From assembly GCA_028554795.2 (NCBI GenBank), contig CM068839.1:42901117-42965116 (forward strand): a stretch of 64,000 nt of DNA, in the 5' to 3' direction. Below are positions 1 to 13,300 of this stretch, one piece after another. The number at the start of each line of letters is the position of its first letter. The first letter of the stretch is position 1. Source of the stretch: Sinohyriopsis cumingii. Its lineage: Eukaryota; Mollusca; Bivalvia; Unionida; Unionidae. The notes under the pieces are model-generated. The model saw only the letters and a program-made list of their open reading frames with translations, was not told the DNA's origin and made no database searches. Made by a program: the position numbers and the translations under genes.

Positions 1-704
1 AAATAAGAACTTGAGCAAATTACAATACAATCTAATCTTTCAATATCTCACATATTCCTACACTTGAAAAAGCTGTCTTCATTTGGTGTTTTTTGAAAAC
101 AAATTACAGTTTCTACGAGTATTTGACATGTGCCACGTAAAAAAAACTTTTTGTACAACTTCTGTTCTAAATATAGATTATATACTTTACAATGCTTGAT
201 ACAGGGCAAATTGTAATAACTAAATAAATATCGTAACTAGCAATACAGGACTGTTATGGGTATGAGTGATTACTGCTGCTATTTTGACTTGCGCTTAACG
301 GGATAAAATTTATTTTATTCATGATTTAAGCCTATTGAGAATTCAGGAATTCATTATTTTTGCATGCTGCATGAATCTGTGAATTGCTATACGAGTCCTG
401 AAATTCATGCTAAAAACATGAGGGTTGGCAGGAATGGCACCAGTGAAAACCCCATGTTGAAATATCCACCCATTCAGGAGTAGTAACAAAAACAAAATTT
501 ACAAAATAGCCACTGTGGTGGCCATAATGGATGTGTGAAAAGAAAAGAACCATTTTCATTTAGAACCAACTAGACCATGGGATAAATGTGTGTGTTTAGT
601 TTTGGATAAAAAAACATCATATAAGCTCCTCTGATTTACGACCGGCAGAGCTAAATACTGCTTGATCTATTAAGATTATCTAAACATCCTTACAGACATG
701 CCTA
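1..704. other. AT-rich intron sequence, no gene seen
   Basis: AT-rich sequence left of PHKB exon 9, so it should be the next intron of that minus-strand gene. I see no exon with splice sites, no RNA gene and no clear repeat here. Confidence 0.4.
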
Positions 705-1224
705 CCTGATTTATGGCAAGTGCTTTTTACACAATCCTGAAAATAATGTCTGCACAGTTTCCACCACATAAAATTTATAAATTCATTCAGTTACAACTTT
801 TTTTTAAAAAAATACAGTTTGAATGGAATTTCACTATTAAACAAAATGCCCATTTCAAAAAATGGCAAATATTTAAAATAAAAGGATCGGTTTTAAACAA
901 AATGTCATTATAATAAGCATAGAAATCTCACTCAGTTCTGGTGATTCATATATTGGTTGAATTCCTGATTTATGGCAAGTGCTTTTTACACAATCCTGAA
1001 AATAATGTCTGCACAGTTTCCACCACATAAAATTTATAAATTCATTCAGTTACAACTTTTTTTTAAAAAAATACAGTTTGAATGGAATTTCACTATTAAA
1101 CAAAATGCCCATTTCAAAAAAATGGCAAATATTTAAAATAAAAGGATCGGTTTTAAACAAAATGTCATTACAATAAGCATAGAAATCTCACTCAATTCTG
1201 GTGATTCATATATTGGTTGAATTC
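705..1224. repeat. ~259-bp direct tandem duplication
   Basis: The segment beginning cctgatttatggcaag at 705 starts again at 964 and runs nearly unchanged to the ttggttgaattc at about 1224. The two units differ by an A-run length and a few substitutions, so the duplication is recent. It lies in the intron directly downstream of PHKB exon 9. Confidence 0.9.
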
Positions 1225-1247
1225 AAAAAGTCTAAGTTCATACTCAC

Positions 1248-1305
1248 TATCAAGAATCATGAATACGTAGAACATTGGCCATTCACACTCTATTCCATCA
1301 AAGTT
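1248..1305 (-). CDS. PHKB: PHKB exon 9
   Basis: Acceptor ...attgcag before AACTTTGATGG and donor GTGAGT after the exon. It encodes a [18 protein letters not shown] stretch in phase 0 after exon 8 and leaves one nucleotide over. Last exon visible in the window. Confidence 0.85.
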
Positions 1306-4300
1306 CTGCAATAAAAATTACAACAAAGTAGCTGATGTAACAAACAAAAATGACAGGTAAAATAATCATAAAAAGCATCATTACAGAGCAATGTATGTGG
1401 ATCTTTATCATTGTTTGCTGCTACTCCAATAATGACAGGTGTGATTTGGTGTTTTATGGTAGGGCCACATTCTTAAGTTTATATTATGACTTCAGTAATG
1501 ACTGGTCTGGTTTAGTGTTTGACAGAGGTCCACATTCTGAAGTTTATAGTATGACTTCAATAATGACTGGTCTGGTTTAGTGTTTGACAGAGGTCCACAT
1601 TCTGAAGTTTATAGTGTGACTTCAATAATGACTGGTCTGGTTTAGTGTTTGACAGAGGTCCGCATTCTGAAGTTTATAGTGTGACTTCAGTAATGACTGG
1701 TCTGGTTTAGTGTTTGACAGAGGTCCACATTCTGAAGTTTATAGTGTGACTTCAATAATGACTGGTCTGGTTTAGTGTTTGACAGAGGTCCGCATTCTGA
1801 AGTTTATAGTGTGACTTCAATAATGACTGGTCTGGTTTAGTGTTTGACAGAGGTCCACATTCTGAAGTTTATAGTGTGACTTCAATAATGACTGGTCTGG
1901 TTTAGTGTTTGACAGAGGTCCGCATTCTGAAGTTTATAGTGTGACTTCAATAATGACTGGTCTGGTTTAGTGTTTGACAGAGGTCCACATTCTGAAGTTT
2001 ATAGTATGACTTCAATAATGTGTGTGCGATTTGGATTTTTAACATAGCTTCATACCATTTTTGTAAGTCTATGGTATGACTCGGCCAGGGATTGAACCCA
2101 TGACCTCCCGCATCTGAGGCAGACGCTCTTACCACTAGGCCACCGGAGTCAATAATGACTGGTCTGGTTTAGTGTTTTATGGTAGGGCAATATTCTGAAG
2201 TTTATATTGTCACAAAGTAAATCAAATAAAGTGTCTTGTCCAGAGACACACCATGGTAGCTGATCTGGGCTGATTAGATAAAGTGGGAATCAAACCCACA
2301 TCTTTCTGGTCATGTCTCATTTGTCCAAAGCTTTAACTACTGGACTTCTGCAGCTCAAGCTCCAACAATGAAAGATGATGAACACACAAAGTGTTTGTTT
2401 ATGCAGTGCTAAACTTTTACTGTTTATTTATGCATCTAGGTTTTGGGTACATACTATTTACCATTTCCTACCAGCAACGAACTGACCGTGCTTGTAGAGC
2501 CAATAATCCTTTTAAAGACTTGCAGAATTTAGACAGAAACGTATGCATATTACTGAGGGCTGTTTCATTAAAAGATGCATGGGACCCAGGGAAGGCACTT
2601 TTAAAGTGGGGTACTCACCCATAGATGCAATTTAGAATTGTCTTATCATTTTAATATAAACTGTGTGAAATCAAAGTACCCTGGCATATATTTTTAAAAA
2701 AATGCCCTCTCTGGGTACTATGTATGTTTAAATGGAACAGCCCTGAAGTAATCTACAAGAGCTTTTGAGACTTGAAAGAGGTTTCTCTGGTGCCAAAGTG
2801 GACCTGGGCATGTGACCAAAGGAAGTCAAGTTGCAAAATTGAGAATAAGTTATCTACTAGTCATAGAGGTTTTCTGAAAATGGATGAAAATTAAAAGGAA
2901 ATTAAATGTTGAACAAAAGGAAAACACCTGTTTTCTCTTAAGAAATTAATGTACTGTCAAACAAAACTAGCTTGCAAAGTTTGCATTTTCATCTATCACC
3001 ACAATTCACATAAACAAACACAAAATCACAAAATTACAGACTTAAAACACTAGAAAGAGTGATAATGGAATGTAGATGCCCCACCACAGTGCAAGAAATG
3101 ACATAAACACCAAAATATAACCAAGGTTGATGGAAAAGGTGTTCTTTTGCGTAAAAAAGAAATCTGGTCTAAAAAATTTCACTTTTTCGGTTGCATTTTG
3201 TAACACCAGTAGAACATATATATTAAATTACATCATTGTAAAACTGTCTCAAAATTAAAAGTTTTGTAATTTCTGTGAAGTATAAATCCAAAAATGATCA
3301 AATAATTAAAAAATATTCAGATTCAGTGATGTCAACGATAATCACCCCTCCTGTATTGTCTTGATATACCCAGGAGATTATTTTCAGCGTCACAAAAGAT
3401 GGGGGTAGGAGATAAGCACATCAGATTTAGTATGACTTTGTATTGTCTGAAGGAGTTGTTTATGATTGGCTGTTTCACCTGTGCCTGAGCAGAGGGATAA
3501 AAACTGGACTACTTTTTGAGTGTGGCGTTTGCATATTGAATTCACCTGTTTGTTTGGCATTTGGACTGGTCAGCTTTAAATTTAATGCAATGATGAGTAA
3601 ATACAGACAAAAACTCTGGTTCTGGAACCTGTGACCTTCTGCACAAAAAAGAATCTAAAACATTATGCTCTTTCTGATGTTTTTTTAAAATGTGAATGAA
3701 ACATTTATACTATGTGGCCTCACTATTAACTATTATCTTTTATCTATTTGCTAATAACATACTTCAATCTATCATAAACTGTGATGACATCACACACCTG
3801 GATTAAGGGTATTAACTCATGACACAAAAATGCAGCATTCAGGCTTAATGAATTAACTAGAAGATGCAGCATTCAGGCCTAATGAATCAACTAGAAGATG
3901 CAGCATTCAGGCCTAATGAATTAACTAGAATACGCATCATTTAGTCCTCATGAATTAACTTCAATATGCAGCATTCAGGCCTAATGAATCAACTAGAAGA
4001 TGCAGCATTCAGGCCTAATGAACTAACTTGAATATGCATCATTCAGGCCTAATGAATCAACTAGAAGATGCAGCATTCAGGCCTAATGAACTAACTTGAA
4101 TATGCATCATTCAGGCCTAATGAATCAACTAGAAGATGCAGCATTCAGGCCTAATGAACTAACCTGAATATAAAGCATTCAGGCCTAATGAATTAACTTG
4201 AATATGCATCATTCAGGCCTAATGAATCAACTAGAAGATGCTGCATTCAGGCCTAATGAACAAACCTGAATATAAAGCATTCAGGCCTAATGAATTAACT

Positions 4301-7300
4301 AGAATACGCATCATTCAGTCCTCATGAATTAACTTCAATACGCATCATTCAGTCCTCATGAATTAACTTCAATATGCAGCATTCAGGCCTAATGAATTAA
4401 CTAGAAGATGCAGCATTCAGGCCTAATGAACTAACTTGAATATGCATCATTCAGGCCTAATGAATCAACTAGAAGATGCAGCATTCAGGCCTAATGAACT
4501 AACCTGAATATAAAGCATTCAGGCCTAATGAATTAACTTGAATATGCATCATTCAGGCCTAATGAATCAACTAGAAGATGCTGCATTCAGGCCTAATGAA
4601 CAAACCTGAATATGCTGCATCCAGGTCTAATGAACTAACCTGAATATGCAGCATTCAGGCCTAATGAATTAACTTGAATATGCATCATTCAGTCCTCATG
4701 AATTAACTTCAATATGCAGCATTAAGGCTTAATGAATCAACTAGAAGATGCAGCATTCAGACCTAATGAATGAACCTGAATGTGCAGCATTCAGGCCTCA
4801 TGAATTAACTTCAATATGCAGCATTCAGGCCTAATGAATTAACTAGAAGATGCAGCATTCAGGCTTAATGACATAACTTGAATATCCATCATTCAGGCCT
4901 AATGAATCTACTAGAAGATGCAGCATTCAGGCCTAATGAACTAACCTGAATCTGAAGCATTCAGGCCTAATGAATTAACTTGAATATGCATCATTCAGGC
5001 CTAATGAACTAACCTGAATATGCTGCATTCAGGCCTAATGAACTAACCTGAATATGCAGCATTCAGGCCTCATGAATTAACTTCAATAAGCATCATTCAG
5101 GCCTAATGAATAAGCTAGAAGATGCTGCATTCAGGCCTAATGAACTAACCTGAATATGCTGCATTCAGGCCTAATGAATTAACTAGAAGATGCAGTATTC
5201 AGGCCTAATGAATTAACTTGAATATGCATCATTCAGGCCTAATGAATCAACTAGAAGTGCTGCATTCAGGCCTAATGAACAAACCTGAATATAAAGCATT
5301 CAGGCCTAATGAATTAACTTGAATATGCATCATTCAGGCCTAATGAATCAACTAGAAGATGCTGCATTCAGGCCTAATGAACAAACCTGAATATGCTGCA
5401 TTCAGGCCTAATGAACTAACCTGAATATGCAGCATTCAGGCCTAATGAATTAACTTGAATATGCATCATTCAGTCCTCATGAATTAACTTCAATATGCAG
5501 CATTAAGGCTTAATGAATCAACTAGAAGATGCAGCATTCAGACCTAATGAATGAACCTGAATGTGCAGCATTCAGGCCTCATGAATTAACTTCAACATGC
5601 AGCATTCAGGCCTAATGAATCAACTAGAAGATGCAGCATTCAGGCTTAATGACATAACTTGAATATCCATCATTCAGGCCTAATGAATCAACTAGAAGAT
5701 GCAGCATTCAGGCCTAATGAACTAACCTGAATCTGAAGCATTCAGGCCTAATGAATTAACTTGAATATGCATCATTCAGGCCTAATGAATCAGCTAGAAG
5801 ATGCTGCATTCAGGCCTAATGAACTAACCTGAATATGCTGCATTCAGGCCTAACGAACTAACCTGAATATGCAGCATTCAGGCCTAATGAATTAACCTGA
5901 ATATGCAGCATTTAGGCCTAATGAATTAACCTGAATATGCAACATTCAGGCCTAACGAATTAACTAGAAGATGCAGCATTCAGGCCTAATGAATTCAGAT
6001 GTAATGAAACAGCATTCAGGCCTAATGAATTAACTTGTCAAAGCTGCATTCAGACCTCATGAATTAACTTGTTGAAGTAGCTTTTGCTGTTCTCAATAAT
6101 TCATTGGAAATGTCTGAAGGTGATACACATTTTATTAGTGATCAACTCTGCAAGCAGAAGAGAGTGGATAATAGTTACAGTCTACACATGCATTACTGTG
6201 TAGGGAGTGCCAGATTTGCAATGACCACATTAGTTATCTTACGGGACCTTTACATTCCAGGTGGTAGACATCAGCTGCAATTTAACATTACAATATTGTG
6301 CCTTAAGAAAGAAATCCCACTTTCCTATTGCTCCTATCTTTACCATTCCAACTACCCAATGTTATATACATTTAATTTGTATTGTGTGCTTGACTTTTGT
6401 CCATAACTGAGGGTAGGAGGCTGGGCCTACCTTTAATGTTATTTTCTAAAAGATATTTGAGTTTGAATTTAGACCTAACCTTGATTATGACTTTAGACAG
6501 TTTGAAAAGCAAACCTGTTTACAGTTTGCTATAACTTTCCATTAAGATGATTGAGTTTTTTCTTCAGAAAATAATATTGCAACATTGGTCAATAAGGGGA
6601 TGTACATAAAAGGAAGTTTTGTCCAAAAAAAAATGTTTAATCCTATTTTAATATCAGTCTGGATTTATTTACTGTTGTGTTCAGATAAACTGTGAGGAAT
6701 TATTTATTTAAATTATTCACTGGAATTACAAGCTACTCGTTTGGAATTTAATTCACAACACTGTAAGTTCCTCTTAAACTTTCACTTTATAACTCAGATA
6801 ATTAAATTATTTACTGATTTTATTGAGCTTGTTGGCTTTGCTTCTTTCTGTTACTTAGTTAAAGACCACAGAGTCGTAACACAAAATAATTACAGATTTA
6901 TCATTATGGTATTATGAAGTAAAATCTAACACAATAACCTCTGACAATGAATACAAACTAGCCAATAATCTTTAGCAAAGATGACTTTGACTGTCTCATG
7001 CAAGTGGAACACAGTGTAAAGGTTATATTTTCTTCAACAAGCATCTCCGACTTTCCTAACTTTGAACTAACTGGTATGTTCAAAGTCAGACTAGCAACCA
7101 AAATTCAGGTCAGTAATTTGTAAAATTAAAAAATTAATTAGTGGATGCATTTGTTTATTTCTGACACCACAACCTTTTAATTGCCTCTTTAACAACTAAC
7201 TGTAAGTTGTCTGGGGGTTGATAATATTTCAAAAACATTATGCAAGAAGTTATGAACATCATTAGTTTACTGTTATATTGGCCACAGATCATGAATATAG

Positions 7301-10300
7301 ATCACAAATAAAAAGCAAATTTTTAAGTAAATTATGTTTCTCTGAGAATACTTACCCAATAACATTACATTAGGAATATTGGCCGGCTGCCTCGCAAATC
7401 CAGCCTGACTAAAAGATGACAATGGTCATATACTAGCTTAAATTGACAAAGGGCAGTAACTCTTGCCAATTACCTCCCCTAGAAACGGCTACAGGTCACT
7501 AGTATACATCACAAGCAAAAAAAAAAGGTCCCTCTTTTTTTCCTTCCTATTATTCCACGTTCAACAGGTTTCACAGTAAAAACTTTTTTGTGTGACAAGC
7601 CCTAACATGACATTGATAGTATGTGAAAATTGATTACCTCTTTATCTTTTACCTTAATCTCTGCTGGTTTGTAGTACTTTCTGTTTTTGTCCTCTAATAC
7701 AGTCTTGTAGCCATCCCTTAAAAACCTCTTAATTCCATATTGTCCCTTCAGCTTACGAATGACTTTGTCAATGGTGCGTGACCGCAGAGGTTCCTCATGA
7801 AGAGCAAATGCTGGCCATCCAATTGTAACAAGCAGGGAGGCATCTGTGTTCTGAGACAGACGTAACAAATACTTTGACAATGTACAATAAACTGAAATAT
7901 ATTATTTAGCTCTATCAAACTCTTTCAAATCTAATAAACTATAAATCATATTTTTTTAAACATCAATATCTTTGAAAATGTGCATACTATGTGCATTTGA
8001 TACACAACAATTTTGTGACTTAGTGTTATTCCTTATAAAGTCCCTCTCTATACAATTCCTTATAAAGTCCCTCTCTATACAGACATAACTCATAATATCA
8101 ATGAGAGAAAAATTATATTGCCGCCAGTGGCAATATCACTTTTGGAACTACTTCAGGCAGACTCACTCTCACTCTCTCTCTCTCTCATGGACATAAATCA
8201 ATTAATCTCAATCAATTCCACACCCCAGACATGCAGAGTTACTAAGTAGACATGAAAGTAACCAAGTTTCTTGTCAACATCTCATAAGACATTAGAGTGA
8301 ACATGCACAAAGCGGAAGAAATTGATCAGTGACCTTAATCGTTAAGACAATATCTTGACTTTCATACATGAGATGCCATCAACCATCCCGTAACCTTTAG
8401 AAGGTTCTAAGATATAAACATAAACTATATACCTGCGAACTTGGCCTTGAATATAGGACCCCTTATGTGGAATGGAATACGTGTTCATTTGACATTATAC
8501 CAACGTGTCAAGTTTCATTCATTTCTGTTTGACAGTTAACAAGTTGTACAGCATGCTAATACTGCCTCTGCAGAGACAACTTGCAGATATTAGTCTGGGA
8601 AAAATGGACAAATCTTGTGGTTTATTTAAGTGGATGTGTAAAATTTGTAATTTTGTTTAAAGGTTTGAATTTACACCCAGCACTTTAGATTGATCTTAGT
8701 CAATGCTTAAAGCACCACTGGGGTGTCTCATTATTATTTCACTTAAATTTCTTTTCCCCAGGCCTGGTTTGGCCATCCATTTTATTGTGAAGCAATAAAG
8801 GCTGATGCTAGCTAGCCTTTTGAAAATAAGATCCTGTCTAGGAATGCCATATTTTTATCCTCTCATGTCATTTTACAACAATCAACAGTTCAATCATTTC
8901 TGTTACCTCACGCCATGTACAATTAAAATATATCACACGAAAATTGAACAAAGAAAGCAAAATGGTCGTCATAACTTTCCTCACCTTGGAGTTAGATTCT
9001 CTGGGCAGAATGGACTCAAATATTGTCCGGTTTCTATTGTGAGCATCAAAATCCACAAATATAACTGACCAGGAGGCCCCTTGGTCACCATACAGGTTAA
9101 ACCCATTGACAGTTTCCAGTGCAGCTTTGGCAAATCCAATGGAACTAAAAGAAAAATACAAGTTTAGCATATTATCCATGTCTGATTCAAACATGATTCA
9201 TTTAAAAAATAATGAAAAAAAAATTATCACTCCCACTTTTGTTGATCACAAGTACTATTTATTATTCCAATAAGCAAATGAAACACAAGAGCAAACTGCT
9301 TAATATGTTCCACACATAACTAACTGCTGTATAAACAATCAGCAGATTAGTCCAACTTTCTCAAAGTCCATTTGAATCATCTCGGTCCAAAGTGACACTT
9401 TGTCATGTGAGGAGATAATGTACATGCATGAAGTACCTAATGGGTAGATGTCTTCAAGTCAATTAAAACATTGTCTCATAATACATTTCTACTGCCTTCT
9501 AATAACATCGACTATGGTACGGCTATTCATGTACAGAGTTAAAATGGTATCAGAATCTAGTCGAAAAACAAAGGACTCCAGGTAAGTTTGTAAGGGTAGA
9601 ATTTATTTCCATTTTCCTGCTGTCTGACCACTGTGCTAGTAGTACTGTGATAGTTGAGAGAGTGAAACTCAATTGGTACAAAAGTGTCTGCATATGGAAA
9701 ATATAAAAGCTATTTTTCAGAAAACTTGGCTTGCTCTCATTGGCTTTGTTTCAGCACCTAATCCCTAACTGTCAAGAGATTTACGTTTTGATGTATGTCT
9801 TTAAGAACACTGAAAAAAACTAACTGCTGTCTAAATTGAAGTACGGAAATTAAGATTGCTTTCTGATGAGGGCTGGAACCTATGTAGCCTTGCTTGGCTC
9901 TATTGGTGATTGGGAATGGGTCGGATACTCACCATCATCCAACACACAAGTGAGCATACAATCATGGATTTAGCATTATGAACTTCCAGAGGTCCCCATG
10001 ACTGACTGTGTCAAAGACTAATGTCAGGTCAACAAATGTTGTGTACAGGTTGGAGTTCTGTCCCTATCATTTTTCCTGGAGTTGACAAGCCGCAAACATT
10101 ATATTTGTGGACCCTAGTCCCTTCCTGAAGCCACAATGACTCTCATGCAGGAGAACATGATCAATGTAATGTACAAGGCTTTTGACAGAAAGGATACGTC
10201 TCAATGGCTGTTGCAGGATCATCTGCTGTCTTTCAGCTTATAGATGGATAATGGATGCATCTTTGTATTCCTGGGATATAATTCATAAAGTCAACATTGA

Positions 10301-13300
10301 CTGAAGGAGTTCTGTCAAAGTTTCTGTGCCATGTAAGAGTGACTGCCGATACAGACGTCTTCTGGTTGCTTGTCCAGTTGACATCAGGTCAGTTGCTTTC
10401 TCAGTTTCAGTCAGCAATTCATGTGTTATTTCCACTTGAGGCAGTCGATCAAATGCCTCCTCAGCAACAGATGACTACTGACTGAGGACGATGTTGAAAT
10501 GTTCTGCCCATCTTTGTATTATCTTTTCTTAGTCAATGATCAGAGCTATCAACACTTAGTATTGGAAACATTTCTGATGACTGTATCCGATAGATTGTCT
10601 TGAAAGTATCATAGAAGTTCTTCACGCCAAGCCTTTCTGTGTAGGAATGAATCTCATCTGCCTTGTTGCTTAGCCATGAGTCTTGTAACTCTGAGCTTGC
10701 ACTGGACTGTCCTCTTGATGTTGTTCAAGGCTGCCTTCTTAGATGATGAAGTGCTGTCTTCTAAACACGCCTTTTGAAGCTGATGTTTCTCATTCAATAG
10801 CTTCAGTAAGATAACATCATTCTCATCAAACCAACCTTGATGTTAACATGTGGTGGGCCCCAGGGTTTTGGATGCAGCTGAGAACACAGAGTCTCTGAAG
10901 GATGCCCAGATTTCCTCGAGATTCTCAGAGTTTGCACCAGTTGTTTCTGGTTGGCTGCACAGTTCATTGACAAAGGCCTGTTTCACATTCTCATGTTTCA
11001 ATCTGGACACAATCAGCTTTTGAGGCAGTCTTTTGCCTAGTGGTCTGCTAGGCTGAATCTGTATCCTGAGCTTGGAGCCTGAGGTCAGCCCAGCATAATG
11101 CACTTCTTGGCTCTGACATCCTGCCTGCCTCTTCTCCTATGATGTTGTTGTTGTTGTGGGGTTTAACGCCATTTTTCAGCACATGATAGGCTATGTATAG
11201 CGACCTGTATTAATAGTGGAGGAAGAACCCAGGGAAAACCCAGGGAAGAACCACCGACCCACGAGAAGCTACTGGTAAGCTTTCTCACATACCCACATTG
11301 GTTGAATCCTAGACTCGAACCCACGCAGACAAAGGTGAGATGGCAGTGATCCGTAATGGAGAGTGCTTTAGACCACCCGGCCACTCTCCTATGATGTAGT
11401 TGATGAGATGCAAGTGATTGAAGCATGGATGCATCAAAGATATCTTGTGGTCTGGCAGGTGGATGAATGTATTGATGATTACACTGTGACCCTGCTATAG
11501 CGCACTCCATTATAACACTAATTCGGATATAATGTGGTTGTGGTGTGGCTCCCGAAATTTCATAAACATGTATTTTTCTTGTACACAAAAAAAACTTTCT
11601 TGAAAGTATGAAAAAAAACGTAAAAACTTTATTATCATTTTGGGGAAGAGATCTTGTATGAAAAATACAAGACGATCGTGACGTGGCTCCTGAAATTTTT
11701 TATGTATTTTTCTCGTATACGAAAAAGCAGTTTTTTCTTCTTAAAAGTATGAAAAATAATGCTTACAAAGTTTATTCTGGGATTGTGTAGGTCTTCGCCA
11801 ATGTCGCAAATTTGGATTGTTTTTCCTTATTGGCGGCAAAACATACCATGTGGTGATATTTTTTTATTGGCGACATTGTTGGCTGTTTAAATTTTTATAT
11901 ACAACCAATGGTTTAGAGAGCAGAAATTCAGAAGCCACATGAAAGGAAGCCGCAAACTGGATATAAAATGCACTGAAATTTATATATTGTTACATAAACA
12001 AATTCTTTGTCCATATTGACAAACCATCTAAACAGTGCATTGTTATTTCATAATCCACTCGTCTTGACATCTAGCATGAGTACTGTATGTTGTGAAATAT
12101 ATGCTTTTTTTTGTTGTTGACATTTCTGGTAACGGAGATCAACTGGACAATGTATTATCTCGTAATCTATCTTTCATCAGATTTTCAGTCGCTCGCTAGT
12201 AATTAATTTTATTTACAAAGACTGACATTTGTATGTGGATGGTAAGTAAAATTCCTCTTCTTTTCACTCAGAATTAAATATTTCAGAACACATTTTTCTG
12301 TAATAATCCCTGTCATCAAACCTGAACACCTGCGACTCTATCGTCTGTTGACCCTTCGTTAATTTTCAGACGCATGTGTGGAAGGCAGCATCACGCTGCT
12401 ACCACAAATGTAAAAAAAAAAAAAAAATACATCTTACTTATTGGTTTATTCAACAGGCATGGAGGGACAGTAACTAGAATAGTCCAAACGACAGCCAATT
12501 CCTTTTTAAAAATGTACCCAGACAAAAATAGTTTGCTGAAATTTTAAAGGAAACAAATTACCTTTGAAGCACCAATTGTTATGAAAACATACTCAGCAAA
12601 TGCAGAGAACAAAAATTGGTCTCAATCATGCAATACAATTATTTGATGTTACCACCGCAATAAGAAATGGGCATTTGTTTGGTTTTCCAAAGTTGTCCTT
12701 TAGCGGTGATTTCAATAACGCATGCACCCTTCATCAAAGAAAGCCGACTACAATCTTTCAATAAAACAAAGAACCCTTCATCAAAGAAGTCAGTACCAAA
12801 CTTAAATGAAAGTGATGGAATCTGATGGATTTTTGCATTTTCCAACGTGACTGGAACATGTTAACTGTGCCGTAGGGAAAATGTTTATGCTTACGAAAGC
12901 TACCAAAGGCGGGTTAAAACGCAAACAAACTTTTACTGACTTGGGACGTACTGAAAAGTAAATGTGCTTCGGCATTCGTTACGTGATTATGCTATACTTT
13001 TCCACTGAATTCAGACCAATATGACCTGTGACAAAATTATTGAATATTTTAAAGCTGTGTGTGTGCATATTTTCGATGGAATCACTTGTATTGTGGATTC
13101 AATGTATACGATGAGGTTCGTGGGTGAGTACACGGTGTTGATACTATGCATGCTATACAGTACACATGTATATATAAACAGTATTCGCGTAGATGTAACA
13201 ATTCGTGGTTCTCTAAATAAAGTAAACTATTATATATGTCTTCTCTGTTTTCACTACAGGTGTATTTCTCATTAAATATTCATCGATTTAAGATGGTAAC

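Noticed and set aside
3815..6065. CRISPR-like array
   Set aside because: Repeat units follow each other directly with no unique spacers of constant size, and the setting is an intron of an animal gene.
12639..12845. 68-codon frame inside the pogo-like element as transposase
   Set aside because: Shows no DDE or helix-turn-helix motif and is far too short.
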